Shown here: positions 46,395-55,521 of the stretch, one piece after another | Numbering within the stretch: the first letter of the stretch is position 1 | Layout: each line of letters opens with the position of its first letter | Origin: Psychroserpens sp. Hel_I_66 | Lineage (GTDB): Bacteria; Bacteroidota; Bacteroidia; Flavobacteriales; Flavobacteriaceae | DNA: 64,000 nucleotides | Direction of reading: 5' to 3' | Assembly (NCBI RefSeq): GCF_000799465.1 | Contig: NZ_JUGU01000001.1 | Coordinates: 1,054,001 to 1,118,000 of the forward strand | Translations under genes and position numbers: made by a program | The notes under the pieces: generated by a model | Database searches by the model: none | Told to the model about the DNA's origin: nothing | Seen by the model: only the letters and a program-made list of their open reading frames with translations

Positions 46395-47942
46395 ATGTCG
46401 AGAATTTCCAAATCTATAAAAAATGCTAAAATTGGTGCATTCTTTTTTCTCATATCAATCTTTGCACAATTTTTTACAAGAAAAATTTTTCTAGACTTTT
46501 TAGGAGATGACTTTATAGGTCTAACCTCTACCTTAAGAAGTATATTGGGATTTTTAAATCTAGCGGAACTAGGAATTGGAACAGCTATCGGTTACGCACT
46601 CTATAGACCTATTTTTGATGATGATCATTCAGAAATGAATAAAATCATAGCGCTTCTGGGCATTTTATACAAAAAAATTGGGGTTTTTATATTTAGCGTT
46701 GGTTTGATATTATCGCTATTTTTCCCATATTTTTTTGGTGATACCCAATTCTCTCTTGGATTAATTTATTTTGTGTTTTTCTCTTTTTTAACCTCTACTT
46801 TATTAAGTTATTTTTTTAATTATCACATGACTTTACTAGAGGCCGACCAAAAAGGATATGTCGTGCAGGTTTATTTTCAAAGCGCAAACATCTTAAGACT
46901 GCTAATACAGGCTCTAATAGCATATTATTTACAAAATTATTATGTATGGGTTATTATGGAATTGATTTTTTCAATATTATTGAGTTATATATTGAGAAAA
47001 AAAATCAAGCAGCATTATCCTTGGTTGATAATTGCCTCAAAAGAAACTTCCAGTTTAATTAAAAGCTATCCAGAGATTATAAAAAAAACAAAGCAATTAT
47101 TTATACATAAAATGGGCTCTTTTGTAAAAGATGGTACAGATAACATATTGGTATATGCCCTAGTAAACTTACAAAGTGTTGCTTTTTTCGGGAATTATCA
47201 GCTTATTTTTATGAATTTAATAAGTTTGATGCAAGTTATATTTTCTGGCACAGGAGCAGGTGTTGGAAATTTAGTTGCAGAAAATGACAAAAAAAATATT
47301 GATAAGGTTTTTTGGGAAATGATGGCTTTACAATTTTTTATAGCTGGTTTTTTTAGTATTGCGGTGTATTATCTAATTACTCCCTTTGTTATACTATGGA
47401 TTGGAGATGAATATGTTCTTGAAGAATTAATTGTCTTGTTGATGATTGGCAACTTTTTTATTAGTTTGGTAAGATCTCCCGTACAACATTTTCAAAATGC
47501 TTACGGTTTGTTTTCAGATACTTGGGCTCCAGGATTAGAAATAATTTTAAATCTTGTTGTATCACTTATTTTCGGAAAGCTTTGGGGGATTTCTGGTATT
47601 TTATTGGGAACCTTTTCCAGTTTGATGGTTATTGTCATGTTATGGAAACCTTATTTACTTTATACAAAAGGTTTTAAAATTAGTACTTGGAATTATTGGA
47701 AAGGTTTCATACCATTAACTATTGTTTTTCTCATTTCAGCAGTCATCATTAACTTTTTATATAACAATTATATAGTTAATAATAATTTAAATTTTTTCTC
47801 ATGGTTTATAAATGCCATCAAGTTAACTGTTATAATTTTTATTATATATGGTCTTCTTATGCACATAGGCTCTAAAGGTTTTAGAGATTTTAATTATAGA
47901 GTTTTTCTATTGGTTAAGAGAAAGATTAATAAAGGTAATTAA
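46395..47942 (+). CDS. wzx: Wzx-type polysaccharide flippase (MOP superfamily)
   Basis: 515 residues, about 12-14 hydrophobic segments, opening with KSIKNAKIGAFFFLISIFA and FLNLAELGIGTAIGYALY, a pattern typical of Bacteroidetes oligosaccharide flippases. It carries undecaprenyl-linked repeat units across the inner membrane. It lies between a GT2 and a GT4 gene and upstream of a Wzy-like polymerase, which supports a Wzx/Wzy-dependent pathway. No hydrolase motif. The symbol is by function. Confidence 0.9.
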   Translation: MSRISKSIKNAKIGAFFFLISIFAQFFTRKIFLDFLGDDFIGLTSTLRSILGFLNLAELGIGTAIGYALYRPIFDDDHSEMNKIIALLGILYKKIGVFIFSVGLILSLFFPYFFGDTQFSLGLIYFVFFSFLTSTLLSYFFNYHMTLLEADQKGYVVQVYFQSANILRLLIQALIAYYLQNYYVWVIMELIFSILLSYILRKKIKQHYPWLIIASKETSSLIKSYPEIIKKTKQLFIHKMGSFVKDGTDNILVYALVNLQSVAFFGNYQLIFMNLISLMQVIFSGTGAGVGNLVAENDKKNIDKVFWEMMALQFFIAGFFSIAVYYLITPFVILWIGDEYVLEELIVLLMIGNFFISLVRSPVQHFQNAYGLFSDTWAPGLEIILNLVVSLIFGKLWGISGILLGTFSSLMVIVMLWKPYLLYTKGFKISTWNYWKGFIPLTIVFLISAVIINFLYNNYIVNNNLNFFSWFINAIKLTVIIFIIYGLLMHIGSKGFRDFNYRVFLLVKRKINKGN

Positions 47943-47958
47943 GGTTTCAAAACAAACT

Positions 47959-49074
47959 ATGAGCAATCCTAAGAAAAAAATAGCCTTTGTTATTGCGTCC
48001 CTTGCTTCAGGAGGAGCAGAACGTGTCATATCTAATTTAAGTAATACTTTAATAGAAAATTACGAAATTATAATTATTACATTTTCAGAATCTAAACCTT
48101 TTTACAATTTAGATCAACGAATTAAAGTCATATCCTGTCTTGATAAAATAGAACAACCAAAATCAATTTTTCAATCCTTAAAATTGAACTATCTCCTAAC
48201 AAAAAGAATATTTCAAATTTTAAAAAAAGAACATGTCAATGTTTCTATAGGCTTTATAACTTCTGCCAACATTTTATCTACAATAGCATCTAAATTCTAT
48301 GGCATCCCATGCATTATAAGTGAACGCAACAATCCCTTGGTTGAGGAAGTTCCTAAATTTTGGGTTCTATTAAGAAGCTTGGTTTATCCATTAGCAGATA
48401 AGATGGTATTACAAACTGAAGGTGTTAAAAAAATCTACGAAAATAAGATCAGAAAAAATAAGATTTCAATTTTACCAAATCCTATTGCTTCGGAATTGAC
48501 AAATCTAAGGGATCATACAATCAAAAAAGAGAATTTAATACTTACAGTCGGGCGATTAGATGAAAACAAATGTCATGAGGATATAATACAAGCTTTTAAG
48601 ACTATTAAAGTACATAATTGGAAATTATTGATTATTGGAGACGGAGATAAAAAAGAAAAACTAATAAAACTTATAAAATCATCTCACCAAAGTGATAAAA
48701 TCAAAATTATTTCTAAAGTAAAAGATATTGAAAACTATTATAATAAAGCTTCAATTTTTGTTTTTACATCAAAAACAGAAGGATTTCCCAACGCTCTTTT
48801 AGAAGCTATGCACTTTGGTCTTCCCTCTATATCAACAAATTGTGATTTTGGCCCCTCAGATTTAATAAATGATGGTACTAATGGATTTCTTATACCTTTA
48901 AATGATAGCATTGTGTTAAGAGAACGTCTGTCTCAACTTATAGATAGTAAAAAATTAAGACATATCTTTTCTCAAAGATCAATTCAAAGAACAGAAAATT
49001 ATGAAAGTAAAAAAGCTGTTGCTCAGTGGGAACAGTTAATAAATTCCTTATTATTGCTAAAAGAAAAATACTAA
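47959..49074 (+). CDS. glycosyltransferase family 4
   Basis: 371 residues with a GT-B fold: N-terminal FVIASLASGGAERVISNLSN (acceptor site Gly-Gly), ISERNNPLVEE, LTVGRLDENKCHEDIIQAF and the C-terminal EX7E-type motif SKTEGFPNALLEAMHFGLP ending in TNCDFGPSDLI. Retaining enzyme adding a sugar to a lipid-linked acceptor. Starts 16 bases after the flippase stop and is in the same operon. Specificity unknown. Confidence 0.92.
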   Translation: MSNPKKKIAFVIASLASGGAERVISNLSNTLIENYEIIIITFSESKPFYNLDQRIKVISCLDKIEQPKSIFQSLKLNYLLTKRIFQILKKEHVNVSIGFITSANILSTIASKFYGIPCIISERNNPLVEEVPKFWVLLRSLVYPLADKMVLQTEGVKKIYENKIRKNKISILPNPIASELTNLRDHTIKKENLILTVGRLDENKCHEDIIQAFKTIKVHNWKLLIIGDGDKKEKLIKLIKSSHQSDKIKIISKVKDIENYYNKASIFVFTSKTEGFPNALLEAMHFGLPSISTNCDFGPSDLINDGTNGFLIPLNDSIVLRERLSQLIDSKKLRHIFSQRSIQRTENYESKKAVAQWEQLINSLLLLKEKY

Positions 49075-49098
49075 TATATGTATTATTAAATTTCAAGG

Positions 49099-50223
49099 AT
49101 GAAGATCATTAGAATAATTACATTAGTATTAATAATTTGGAATATTCCCTCAATAGGCCTTTCTGCTTTTGGTGATAGTATTGGCAGTTTATTGAGTTAT
49201 GCTACTATTAGTCTATTAGGAGTTTATTACCTATTTGAAAAAAAAACAACACCAAATTGGTGGATTATAATTTTAGCTTTAATGTATTTTATAATTTCCA
49301 GTTTCCAATTTTACGGTACACCAAAAATTTTTATGTTAGAATTAGCAAAGTTTTTTGTATTTATCTTAGGTGCTTATGAACTTGTGAAAAGAGTAGGAAA
49401 AGAACAACTTTTTTTCTTTCTTTTATTGGGCTCGATAACGGTAGCTATAGAGGCGTTGTTTTTTCCGACGAAGTTAGGTAGATATTCAGGCTTTTATCTT
49501 AATCCTAATGAGGCAGGTTTTATATGCATTTATGGTTATGCTTTGGTTTATAGTCTTAAAAACACAAGCATAAAACTATTAGGTCAGTTTGTTTTCACAT
49601 TGATGGGTTTATTGACTTTCTCAAGAACATTTATTGTTATTTGGGTTATTCTCAATATTATTTCATTAAAGATAAGCATTAAGAATCTTCGTGTTTTAGG
49701 TATTGGGGTTTTGATTTTTAGCTCCCTTATATTTATTGATGAAGTCGTGGGGCTAAATAATCCTCGTTTTGAACAATTAACTAATATTGTTACCAATAAA
49801 AATGTATCTGTAAATACTATAAATGAAGATTCAAGAGTAGATACATGGGCTGGGCATTTTGATGAAATTCTACATTCCCCTTTTATAGGAAATGGATACG
49901 GGTCATTCTCTGGAGGAACTGGAAATTTAGGCGTACATAATAGCTATTTAATGATTATTGGCGAAGCTGGTATTATTCCTTTTCTAATATTTTTAGCATA
50001 CATGGCATACCTCTTTTTTTGGAGCATTTACTTTTTTAAAAAAACGCCCTATTTAATAATGCAAACTATTGCCTTGTCGATGTTTTTATTGACAGATCAT
50101 AATTTCTTTACACATTATTATGTATTATTTGCGACGATGTGGATTCAATATCAAATTGTTTTAGAAAGACAGTCACTCAGTAACTTAGAGAATCATAACG
50201 AAACTGAGTGTTTGGCAGCTTAA
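49099..50223 (+). CDS. wzy: O-antigen polymerase / ligase-like membrane protein (Wzy-type)
   Basis: 374 residues with about ten hydrophobic segments and a long periplasmic loop around residues 220-270 containing DEDSRVDTWAGHFDEILHSP and GNGYGSFSGGTGNLGVHNSYL, the HNxxL pattern typical of O-antigen ligase/Wzy (Wzy_C) proteins. It should polymerise or ligate lipid-linked repeat units at the outer face of the inner membrane. Position after the Wzx and GT genes supports Wzy. Polymerase versus ligase cannot be distinguished by sequence alone. Confidence 0.83.
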   Translation: MKIIRIITLVLIIWNIPSIGLSAFGDSIGSLLSYATISLLGVYYLFEKKTTPNWWIIILALMYFIISSFQFYGTPKIFMLELAKFFVFILGAYELVKRVGKEQLFFFLLLGSITVAIEALFFPTKLGRYSGFYLNPNEAGFICIYGYALVYSLKNTSIKLLGQFVFTLMGLLTFSRTFIVIWVILNIISLKISIKNLRVLGIGVLIFSSLIFIDEVVGLNNPRFEQLTNIVTNKNVSVNTINEDSRVDTWAGHFDEILHSPFIGNGYGSFSGGTGNLGVHNSYLMIIGEAGIIPFLIFLAYMAYLFFWSIYFFKKTPYLIMQTIALSMFLLTDHNFFTHYYVLFATMWIQYQIVLERQSLSNLENHNETECLAA

Positions 50224-50293
50224 AATATAGTTCATCTTAATAATAACTTTGAAATAGACGTCTACTTTAGAGAAACAAAATTGAAATAGCATT

Positions 50294-51241
50294 ATGAATT
50301 TCAGAAAATTAATTCCTCTCTATACTAATCCAGCTAATTTTGACTATCTGCATAAGTTTACTGTATTCACTCCCGTATACAACGCGGAAAGCACTATAGA
50401 ACGCGTCCATCAATCTCTTCTAAATCAAAATTTTAAAGATTTTGAATGGCTTATAATTAATGATGGTTCTAAAGACAAATCTCACGAAGTTATATCAAAA
50501 ATCATTGAGCATTCACCTCTTAAAATCAATTATGTTAATAACGCTAAAAATCAACATAAAATGGCATGCTTTCTTCAAGCTGTAAATTTCGCAAAGGGTG
50601 AATTTTTATTGACATTTGATGCAGATGATGAGTGTGTCCCAGAAGCTTTAGAAGTTTTTAATAATGAATATTTGTCAATTCCATCTTCAGAAAAATCTAT
50701 AGTAAGTGCTGTGACTGGCTTGTGTATCGACCAAAATGGAAATCCAATAGGAAGCAAATTTCCAACCAATCCTTATTTTAGTAATACTTTCAAATCAACT
50801 GCGATTGATAAAATCACTGGAGAAAAATGGGGATTTACAAAAACAAACGTTCTTAAAGGAATTGTTTTTGAAGATGAATTTATACACAACGGTTTCATGA
50901 AAGAGGGCATTATCTGGAATTTGTTGGCAAAAGAAGGATTTAAAACAAAATACATCAATAAGACATTGAGAATATACCATTTAAATGTAGAAAACTCAAT
51001 AAGTTCTGCATCAAAAAGGAATACCGCTTTAGGGTCTGTAATTCAAAATATCGTAAATTTCAATTGGTTCTTTAACAGCTACTTTTTTAAATCACCTATA
51101 TTTTTTCTTAAAAACCTTTATTTTTTGCTGAAAAGTGCCACACATCTAGATTTTCAACTTAAAAACTACATTGATGCTATTGACTCATTTATAGTGAGAT
51201 TTTTCTTAATCATATTATGGCCATTTAAAAGATTTTTTTAG
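50294..51241 (+). CDS. glycosyltransferase family 2
   Basis: 315 residues with family 2 motifs: TVFTPVYNAESTIERVHQ, WLIINDGSKDKSHEVISK and the metal site LTFDADDECVPEALEVF. A Lys-rich acceptor-side segment (KRNTALGSVIQNIVNF) and a hydrophobic C-terminus (RFFLIILWPFKRFF) suggest membrane association. In the polysaccharide locus 53 bases downstream of wzy. Linkage not predictable. Confidence 0.9.
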   Translation: MNFRKLIPLYTNPANFDYLHKFTVFTPVYNAESTIERVHQSLLNQNFKDFEWLIINDGSKDKSHEVISKIIEHSPLKINYVNNAKNQHKMACFLQAVNFAKGEFLLTFDADDECVPEALEVFNNEYLSIPSSEKSIVSAVTGLCIDQNGNPIGSKFPTNPYFSNTFKSTAIDKITGEKWGFTKTNVLKGIVFEDEFIHNGFMKEGIIWNLLAKEGFKTKYINKTLRIYHLNVENSISSASKRNTALGSVIQNIVNFNWFFNSYFFKSPIFFLKNLYFLLKSATHLDFQLKNYIDAIDSFIVRFFLIILWPFKRFF

Positions 51242-51425
51242 AGATTAAGACCATTTATATAAATATTTAAAAATCGTTGTAATGCCCATTTTGATTGACC
51301 TTTCCAAAGAAATAAATAAAAGCATATTCATTTCATAGCTTAAAAGTACATTTAATAGACATTATTAATTTTAAGTTGATTAAATATCTATTTTTGTCAT
51401 AGATTAATACCCAAATTGGATTTAT

Positions 51426-53276
51426 ATGTGTGGAATATACGGAACAACCCTAAAATATAGCGAACAACAAGTCAAAGACAAGTTAAAGCGAACAGCGTTT
51501 AGAGGTCCAGACAAGATGGGTTGGGAGTTTTACAAAACCGATAATCAGCAAATCACATTTGGTCATAATCGGTTGTCAATTATTGATTTAGATCCAAGAT
51601 CAAACCAACCTTTTACATATTACGATCATGTTCATATTGTATTTAATGGAGAGGTTTACAATTTTAAGTCCATAAAAGAAACCCTTAAAAAAAGAGGTTA
51701 TGAGTTTAAAACTACCAGTGATACTGAGGTCTTATGTGCAGCATATTTAGAATACGGGCAAGACTGTGTAGACCACTTTCAAGGAATGTTTGCTTTTGTG
51801 ATTTATGATGAAAAAAAACAAGTCTTTTTTGGGGCAAGAGATCGTTTAGGGAAGAAACCTTTTTATTATTACCATAATGGTAAAGATTTTGAATTTGCAA
51901 GCCAGATTTCTTCAATCCAATTGCATATGGATGATCTTACAATTTCAGAAAAAGCGATTGCCTATTACTTAGCCTGGGGAAATGTTCCAGACCCACAATC
52001 TATATTTAACGAAGTAAAAAAACTTAAAGCTGGTCACAAATTTACATTTGACTTAAAGACTGGTGACTTTGAAACAAAAGCATATTGGGATATCGATTAT
52101 AAAAATGAAAGACCATATAAAGGCAGTTATGAAGATGCAAAAAAAGAGTTCAATGGTATTTTAAAAGACGTTGTATCTGCACGCCTATTTGCAGATGTTC
52201 CGGTTGGTGTATTTCTTTCTGGTGGTGTGGATTCTTCTTTGGTTGCTTCCGTAGCATCTCAAACATCATCTACAAAAATCAAAACATTCTCAGTAAAATT
52301 CAATGAGAAGGGATTCGACGAAAGCAAATATGCACAAGAAGTAGCAGACCATTTACAGACCGATCATAATGTTATAGAATGTAATTATGATGAAGGTATA
52401 GACCTAATCAAAAATTTCTGTCACTATTATGATGAGCCATTTTCAGATTCTTCTGCTATTCCTTCAATGTTATTAGCAAAACACACTAGAAAACAAGTCA
52501 CTGTTGCACTTTCTGGAGATGGAGGTGATGAAAGTTTTATTGGTTATCACCGCTACAATTGGGCAAAAAAAGGAAGTCTTATATACAAACTGCCATTATC
52601 CATTAGAAAATTTGGCGCCAATATTTTAGAGTATGCTCCGCATTATAAATTAAAGGTTATCTCAAAAGCACTTCGTTATAAAGATGAAAATGAAGTGTAT
52701 CTAAGTGCGATGACTGGAGTGGATCGATCTTATGTCGATACACCTTATGATACTAGAGATATTGAGGACTTAAAATATTTAGTGCACGAGAATAAAAACT
52801 TTTATGAACGTATTTCAGATTTTGACACCAAAACATACCTCAATTACGATATTAATACAAAGGTAGATAGAGCTACGATGGCATTCTCTCTAGAAGCCCG
52901 TGCTCCCCTACTTGATCATCAAATAGTCGATTTTGCAAATTCCCTTCCTACGGAATATAAATTTCATAATGGTGTCATGAAACGTATCTTAAAAGATGTG
53001 CTTTATGAGTCTGTACCAAAACATATTTTTGATCGACCAAAAGCTGGGTTCACCATGCCTTTTGCACGTTGGTTCAAAGAGGATTTAAAGGATTATGTTT
53101 TAAGTGAATTAGATGACCAATCCTTAAAGTCTATTCCTTGTATAGACGTTGAGAAAGTTCAGTTTATGATAAAACAACATATGGATGGTAGCTGGAACAG
53201 GTATCCTCTTATTTGGAATCTTCTGGTTTTAAAACAATGGCTCAATAACAACGGGAAATCGTATTCGATAAAATAA
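51426..53276 (+). CDS. asparagine synthase (glutamine-hydrolysing) family, copy 1
   Basis: 616 residues. N-terminal class II glutaminase domain with Cys2 nucleophile (MCGIYGTTLK), FRGPDKMGWEF, HNRLSIIDLD and FNGEVYN. C-terminal ATP-pyrophosphatase domain with VGVFLSGGVDSSLVASVA (PP-loop), DEPFSDSSAIPS and ALSGDGGDESFIGYHRYNW. Such enzymes in polysaccharide loci amidate sugar carboxylates or act as housekeeping AsnB; context favours amidation of a uronic acid. A second copy lies at 55522. Confidence 0.9.
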   Translation: MCGIYGTTLKYSEQQVKDKLKRTAFRGPDKMGWEFYKTDNQQITFGHNRLSIIDLDPRSNQPFTYYDHVHIVFNGEVYNFKSIKETLKKRGYEFKTTSDTEVLCAAYLEYGQDCVDHFQGMFAFVIYDEKKQVFFGARDRLGKKPFYYYHNGKDFEFASQISSIQLHMDDLTISEKAIAYYLAWGNVPDPQSIFNEVKKLKAGHKFTFDLKTGDFETKAYWDIDYKNERPYKGSYEDAKKEFNGILKDVVSARLFADVPVGVFLSGGVDSSLVASVASQTSSTKIKTFSVKFNEKGFDESKYAQEVADHLQTDHNVIECNYDEGIDLIKNFCHYYDEPFSDSSAIPSMLLAKHTRKQVTVALSGDGGDESFIGYHRYNWAKKGSLIYKLPLSIRKFGANILEYAPHYKLKVISKALRYKDENEVYLSAMTGVDRSYVDTPYDTRDIEDLKYLVHENKNFYERISDFDTKTYLNYDINTKVDRATMAFSLEARAPLLDHQIVDFANSLPTEYKFHNGVMKRILKDVLYESVPKHIFDRPKAGFTMPFARWFKEDLKDYVLSELDDQSLKSIPCIDVEKVQFMIKQHMDGSWNRYPLIWNLLVLKQWLNNNGKSYSIK

Positions 53277-53279
53277 GTG

Positions 53280-54359
53280 ATGCCAAAATCTAAAATAGAT
53301 GTTGTTTTCGTTTTACCATCCTTAGTTGCTGGAGGTGCAGAACGTGTGATGTCTTTGGTGGCAAAAAATCTAAACACAAAAGATTTTAAAACCACTTTAG
53401 TTGTTATAGGCTACGAGAGAGAAAAAGCCTATAATGTCGATGGACTGCATGTTATTTATCTCAACCAGCCTCGTGTTGTTAAGGGTATTCCGAAGTTATA
53501 CAAATTCATATCTAAAAATAAGCCAGACGTAGTTGTGAGCTGTATGTCACATTTAAATACTGCTCTTGCCCTTATTTTATTGCGCTTTCCAAAAATTAAA
53601 TTGATAAATCGCGAAGCCAATATTAAAAAAGTAACTGCGCTATATTATGGATCTCAAAAGTCTTTCTTCGGAAATGTGCTAAAAAAAATTGCAGATAAAA
53701 GAACCAATGCTATCATATGTCAATCTCAAGACATGGCAGATGAGCTTATTACAGAATTAAATGTCCCAAAATCCAAGGTTACGGTTATAAACAATCCAAT
53801 ATCTGATGCTTTTAAACTAGCTTCAAATAAAAAAAACGATGAAATAAAAAAATACATCACTGTTGGAAGACTACACGAAGAAAAAGGGCATTTAAGACTA
53901 TTGAATGTGCTATCAAAACTAGAAACGCCATTTAAGTATCTTATTATTGGGACTGGCGAATGGGAAGACAACATTAAAAAGCACATAACTGAACTTGATC
54001 TTGAGGCACAAGTAGAATTTGTCGAGTATACAGATCAAATCCCACAATATTTAGAGTACAGCGATTTATTTTTACAAGGCTCCTATGCAGAGGGATTTCC
54101 TAATGCACTCTTAGAAAGCTGCGCCATTGGTACTGCTGTAATTGCATTTAATGCACCTGGTGGCACAAATGAAATTGTAGAACATGGTGTGAATGGCTAT
54201 TTAGCAAAAAATGAAAAAGAATTTCTAGAGTATTTAAAAAAACTCAATGAAAACCCATTGGATTCTAAAAAAGTGAGCGACAGTGTTTTTACTAAATTTA
54301 AAAAAGATAAAATTGTTAAACAATTTGAAGATCTCATAAAACAAGTATTCCAAAAATAA
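53280..54359 (+). CDS. glycosyltransferase family 4
   Basis: 359 residues from the ATG at 53280 (a GTG just upstream is also open). GT-B fold: FVLPSLVAGGAERVMSLVAK, YITVGRLHEEKGHLRLLNV, IIGTGEWEDNI and the C-terminal YAEGFPNALLESCAIGTAV followed by NAPGGTNEIVEHGVNGYL. It begins four bases after the first asparagine-synthase gene, so the two are translationally linked. Its own stop overlaps the next GT as TAATG. Confidence 0.9.
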   Translation: MPKSKIDVVFVLPSLVAGGAERVMSLVAKNLNTKDFKTTLVVIGYEREKAYNVDGLHVIYLNQPRVVKGIPKLYKFISKNKPDVVVSCMSHLNTALALILLRFPKIKLINREANIKKVTALYYGSQKSFFGNVLKKIADKRTNAIICQSQDMADELITELNVPKSKVTVINNPISDAFKLASNKKNDEIKKYITVGRLHEEKGHLRLLNVLSKLETPFKYLIIGTGEWEDNIKKHITELDLEAQVEFVEYTDQIPQYLEYSDLFLQGSYAEGFPNALLESCAIGTAVIAFNAPGGTNEIVEHGVNGYLAKNEKEFLEYLKKLNENPLDSKKVSDSVFTKFKKDKIVKQFEDLIKQVFQK

Positions 54360-55519
54360 TGGAGAAAAAGAAACTTTGTGTATTAGCCATAAGCCTATCA
54401 TCTGGAGGTGCAGAGCGAGTAATAAGCCTATTGCTCAAAAACCTAGTTCATGATTTTGATGTGACATTAATTTTGCTATCCAATAACATTTTCTTTAAAA
54501 CTCCAAAAAATCTAAAAATCATATGTTTGGGAAAACCAGAAGTATTAGACACGACATCACCTTTCTCAAAATTAAAAAATATGGCACAATTTGTATTTAA
54601 ATATCGTGCCATCGCTAAAAGTGAAAAGTTTGATGTGGTCATGTCCTTTTTAGCGCTTCCAAATATCATTAATGGAATGGTCACGACAAAATTAACACCA
54701 AAACCAAAAACAATAATTAGCGAGCGTTGTTTCCCTACTAAAATGTACGACAAAAACAATTTTGCAATGCGAGTTGCAAAAACATTTTATCCAAGATACT
54801 ACAATAAAACAGATGTATTGTTTTCAAATTCTTTGCATATAAACAAGGATTTAAAAGATAACTTCGGAATAAAAATCCCAACAGAGTTAATATACAATCC
54901 AATAGAAATTGATGACCAAAAAACACACAAAGATTCATATAAATTAAATGAACAATTTAAGGTGATTAGTGTTGGAAGTCATACACCTGCAAAAAACCAG
55001 ATTTTGCTATTAAAAGCTGTTAGGCATCTCAACTCAGGTTATAGTCTAACAATTCCTGGAGCGGGACCACTTACTGATGAATTAAATAATTTTGCAGAAA
55101 AAAATAATTTAGAAAATCAGCTCAATTTACCAGGCAGTGTGACTAATGTCAAAGATTATCTCTTACAGAATGATTGTTTTGTACTTTCATCAAATACAGA
55201 AGGTTTTCCCAATGTACTTTTAGAAGCCATGGCTGCTGGACTTCCTGTAATTTCAACAAATTGCCTATCTGGACCTTTGGAAATTCTTAACGATAATGAA
55301 CCAGTTTCTATACCAAAAGGCGAATTTTACTTGGCCAAATATGGCATTTTAATAAATACTGAAGATGACCTTGCATTGTCAAAAGCTATATTATTTTTGC
55401 GTAACCATAAGGAAGATCGAAAAAAATACAGCGATCTAGGTTTTCAAAAAGCCCAAAACTTTAGTTTGCCCAAAATTTATGAGCAGGTAAAGCAGTTAAT
55501 AAACAACCAAACCAATTAA
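54359..55519 (+). CDS. glycosyltransferase family 4
   Basis: 386 residues. N-terminal LAISLSSGGAERVISLLLKN, IISERCFPTKMYDKNN, KVISVGSHTPAKNQILLLK and the C-terminal NTEGFPNVLLEAMAAGLPV with STNCLSGPLEIL. Retaining GT-B enzyme; donor unknown. Overlaps the preceding GT by one base and ends two bases before the second asparagine-synthase gene. Three consecutive genes of this type suggest successive additions to one repeat unit. Confidence 0.92.
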   Translation: MEKKKLCVLAISLSSGGAERVISLLLKNLVHDFDVTLILLSNNIFFKTPKNLKIICLGKPEVLDTTSPFSKLKNMAQFVFKYRAIAKSEKFDVVMSFLALPNIINGMVTTKLTPKPKTIISERCFPTKMYDKNNFAMRVAKTFYPRYYNKTDVLFSNSLHINKDLKDNFGIKIPTELIYNPIEIDDQKTHKDSYKLNEQFKVISVGSHTPAKNQILLLKAVRHLNSGYSLTIPGAGPLTDELNNFAEKNNLENQLNLPGSVTNVKDYLLQNDCFVLSSNTEGFPNVLLEAMAAGLPVISTNCLSGPLEILNDNEPVSIPKGEFYLAKYGILINTEDDLALSKAILFLRNHKEDRKKYSDLGFQKAQNFSLPKIYEQVKQLINNQTN

Positions 55520-55521
55520 GT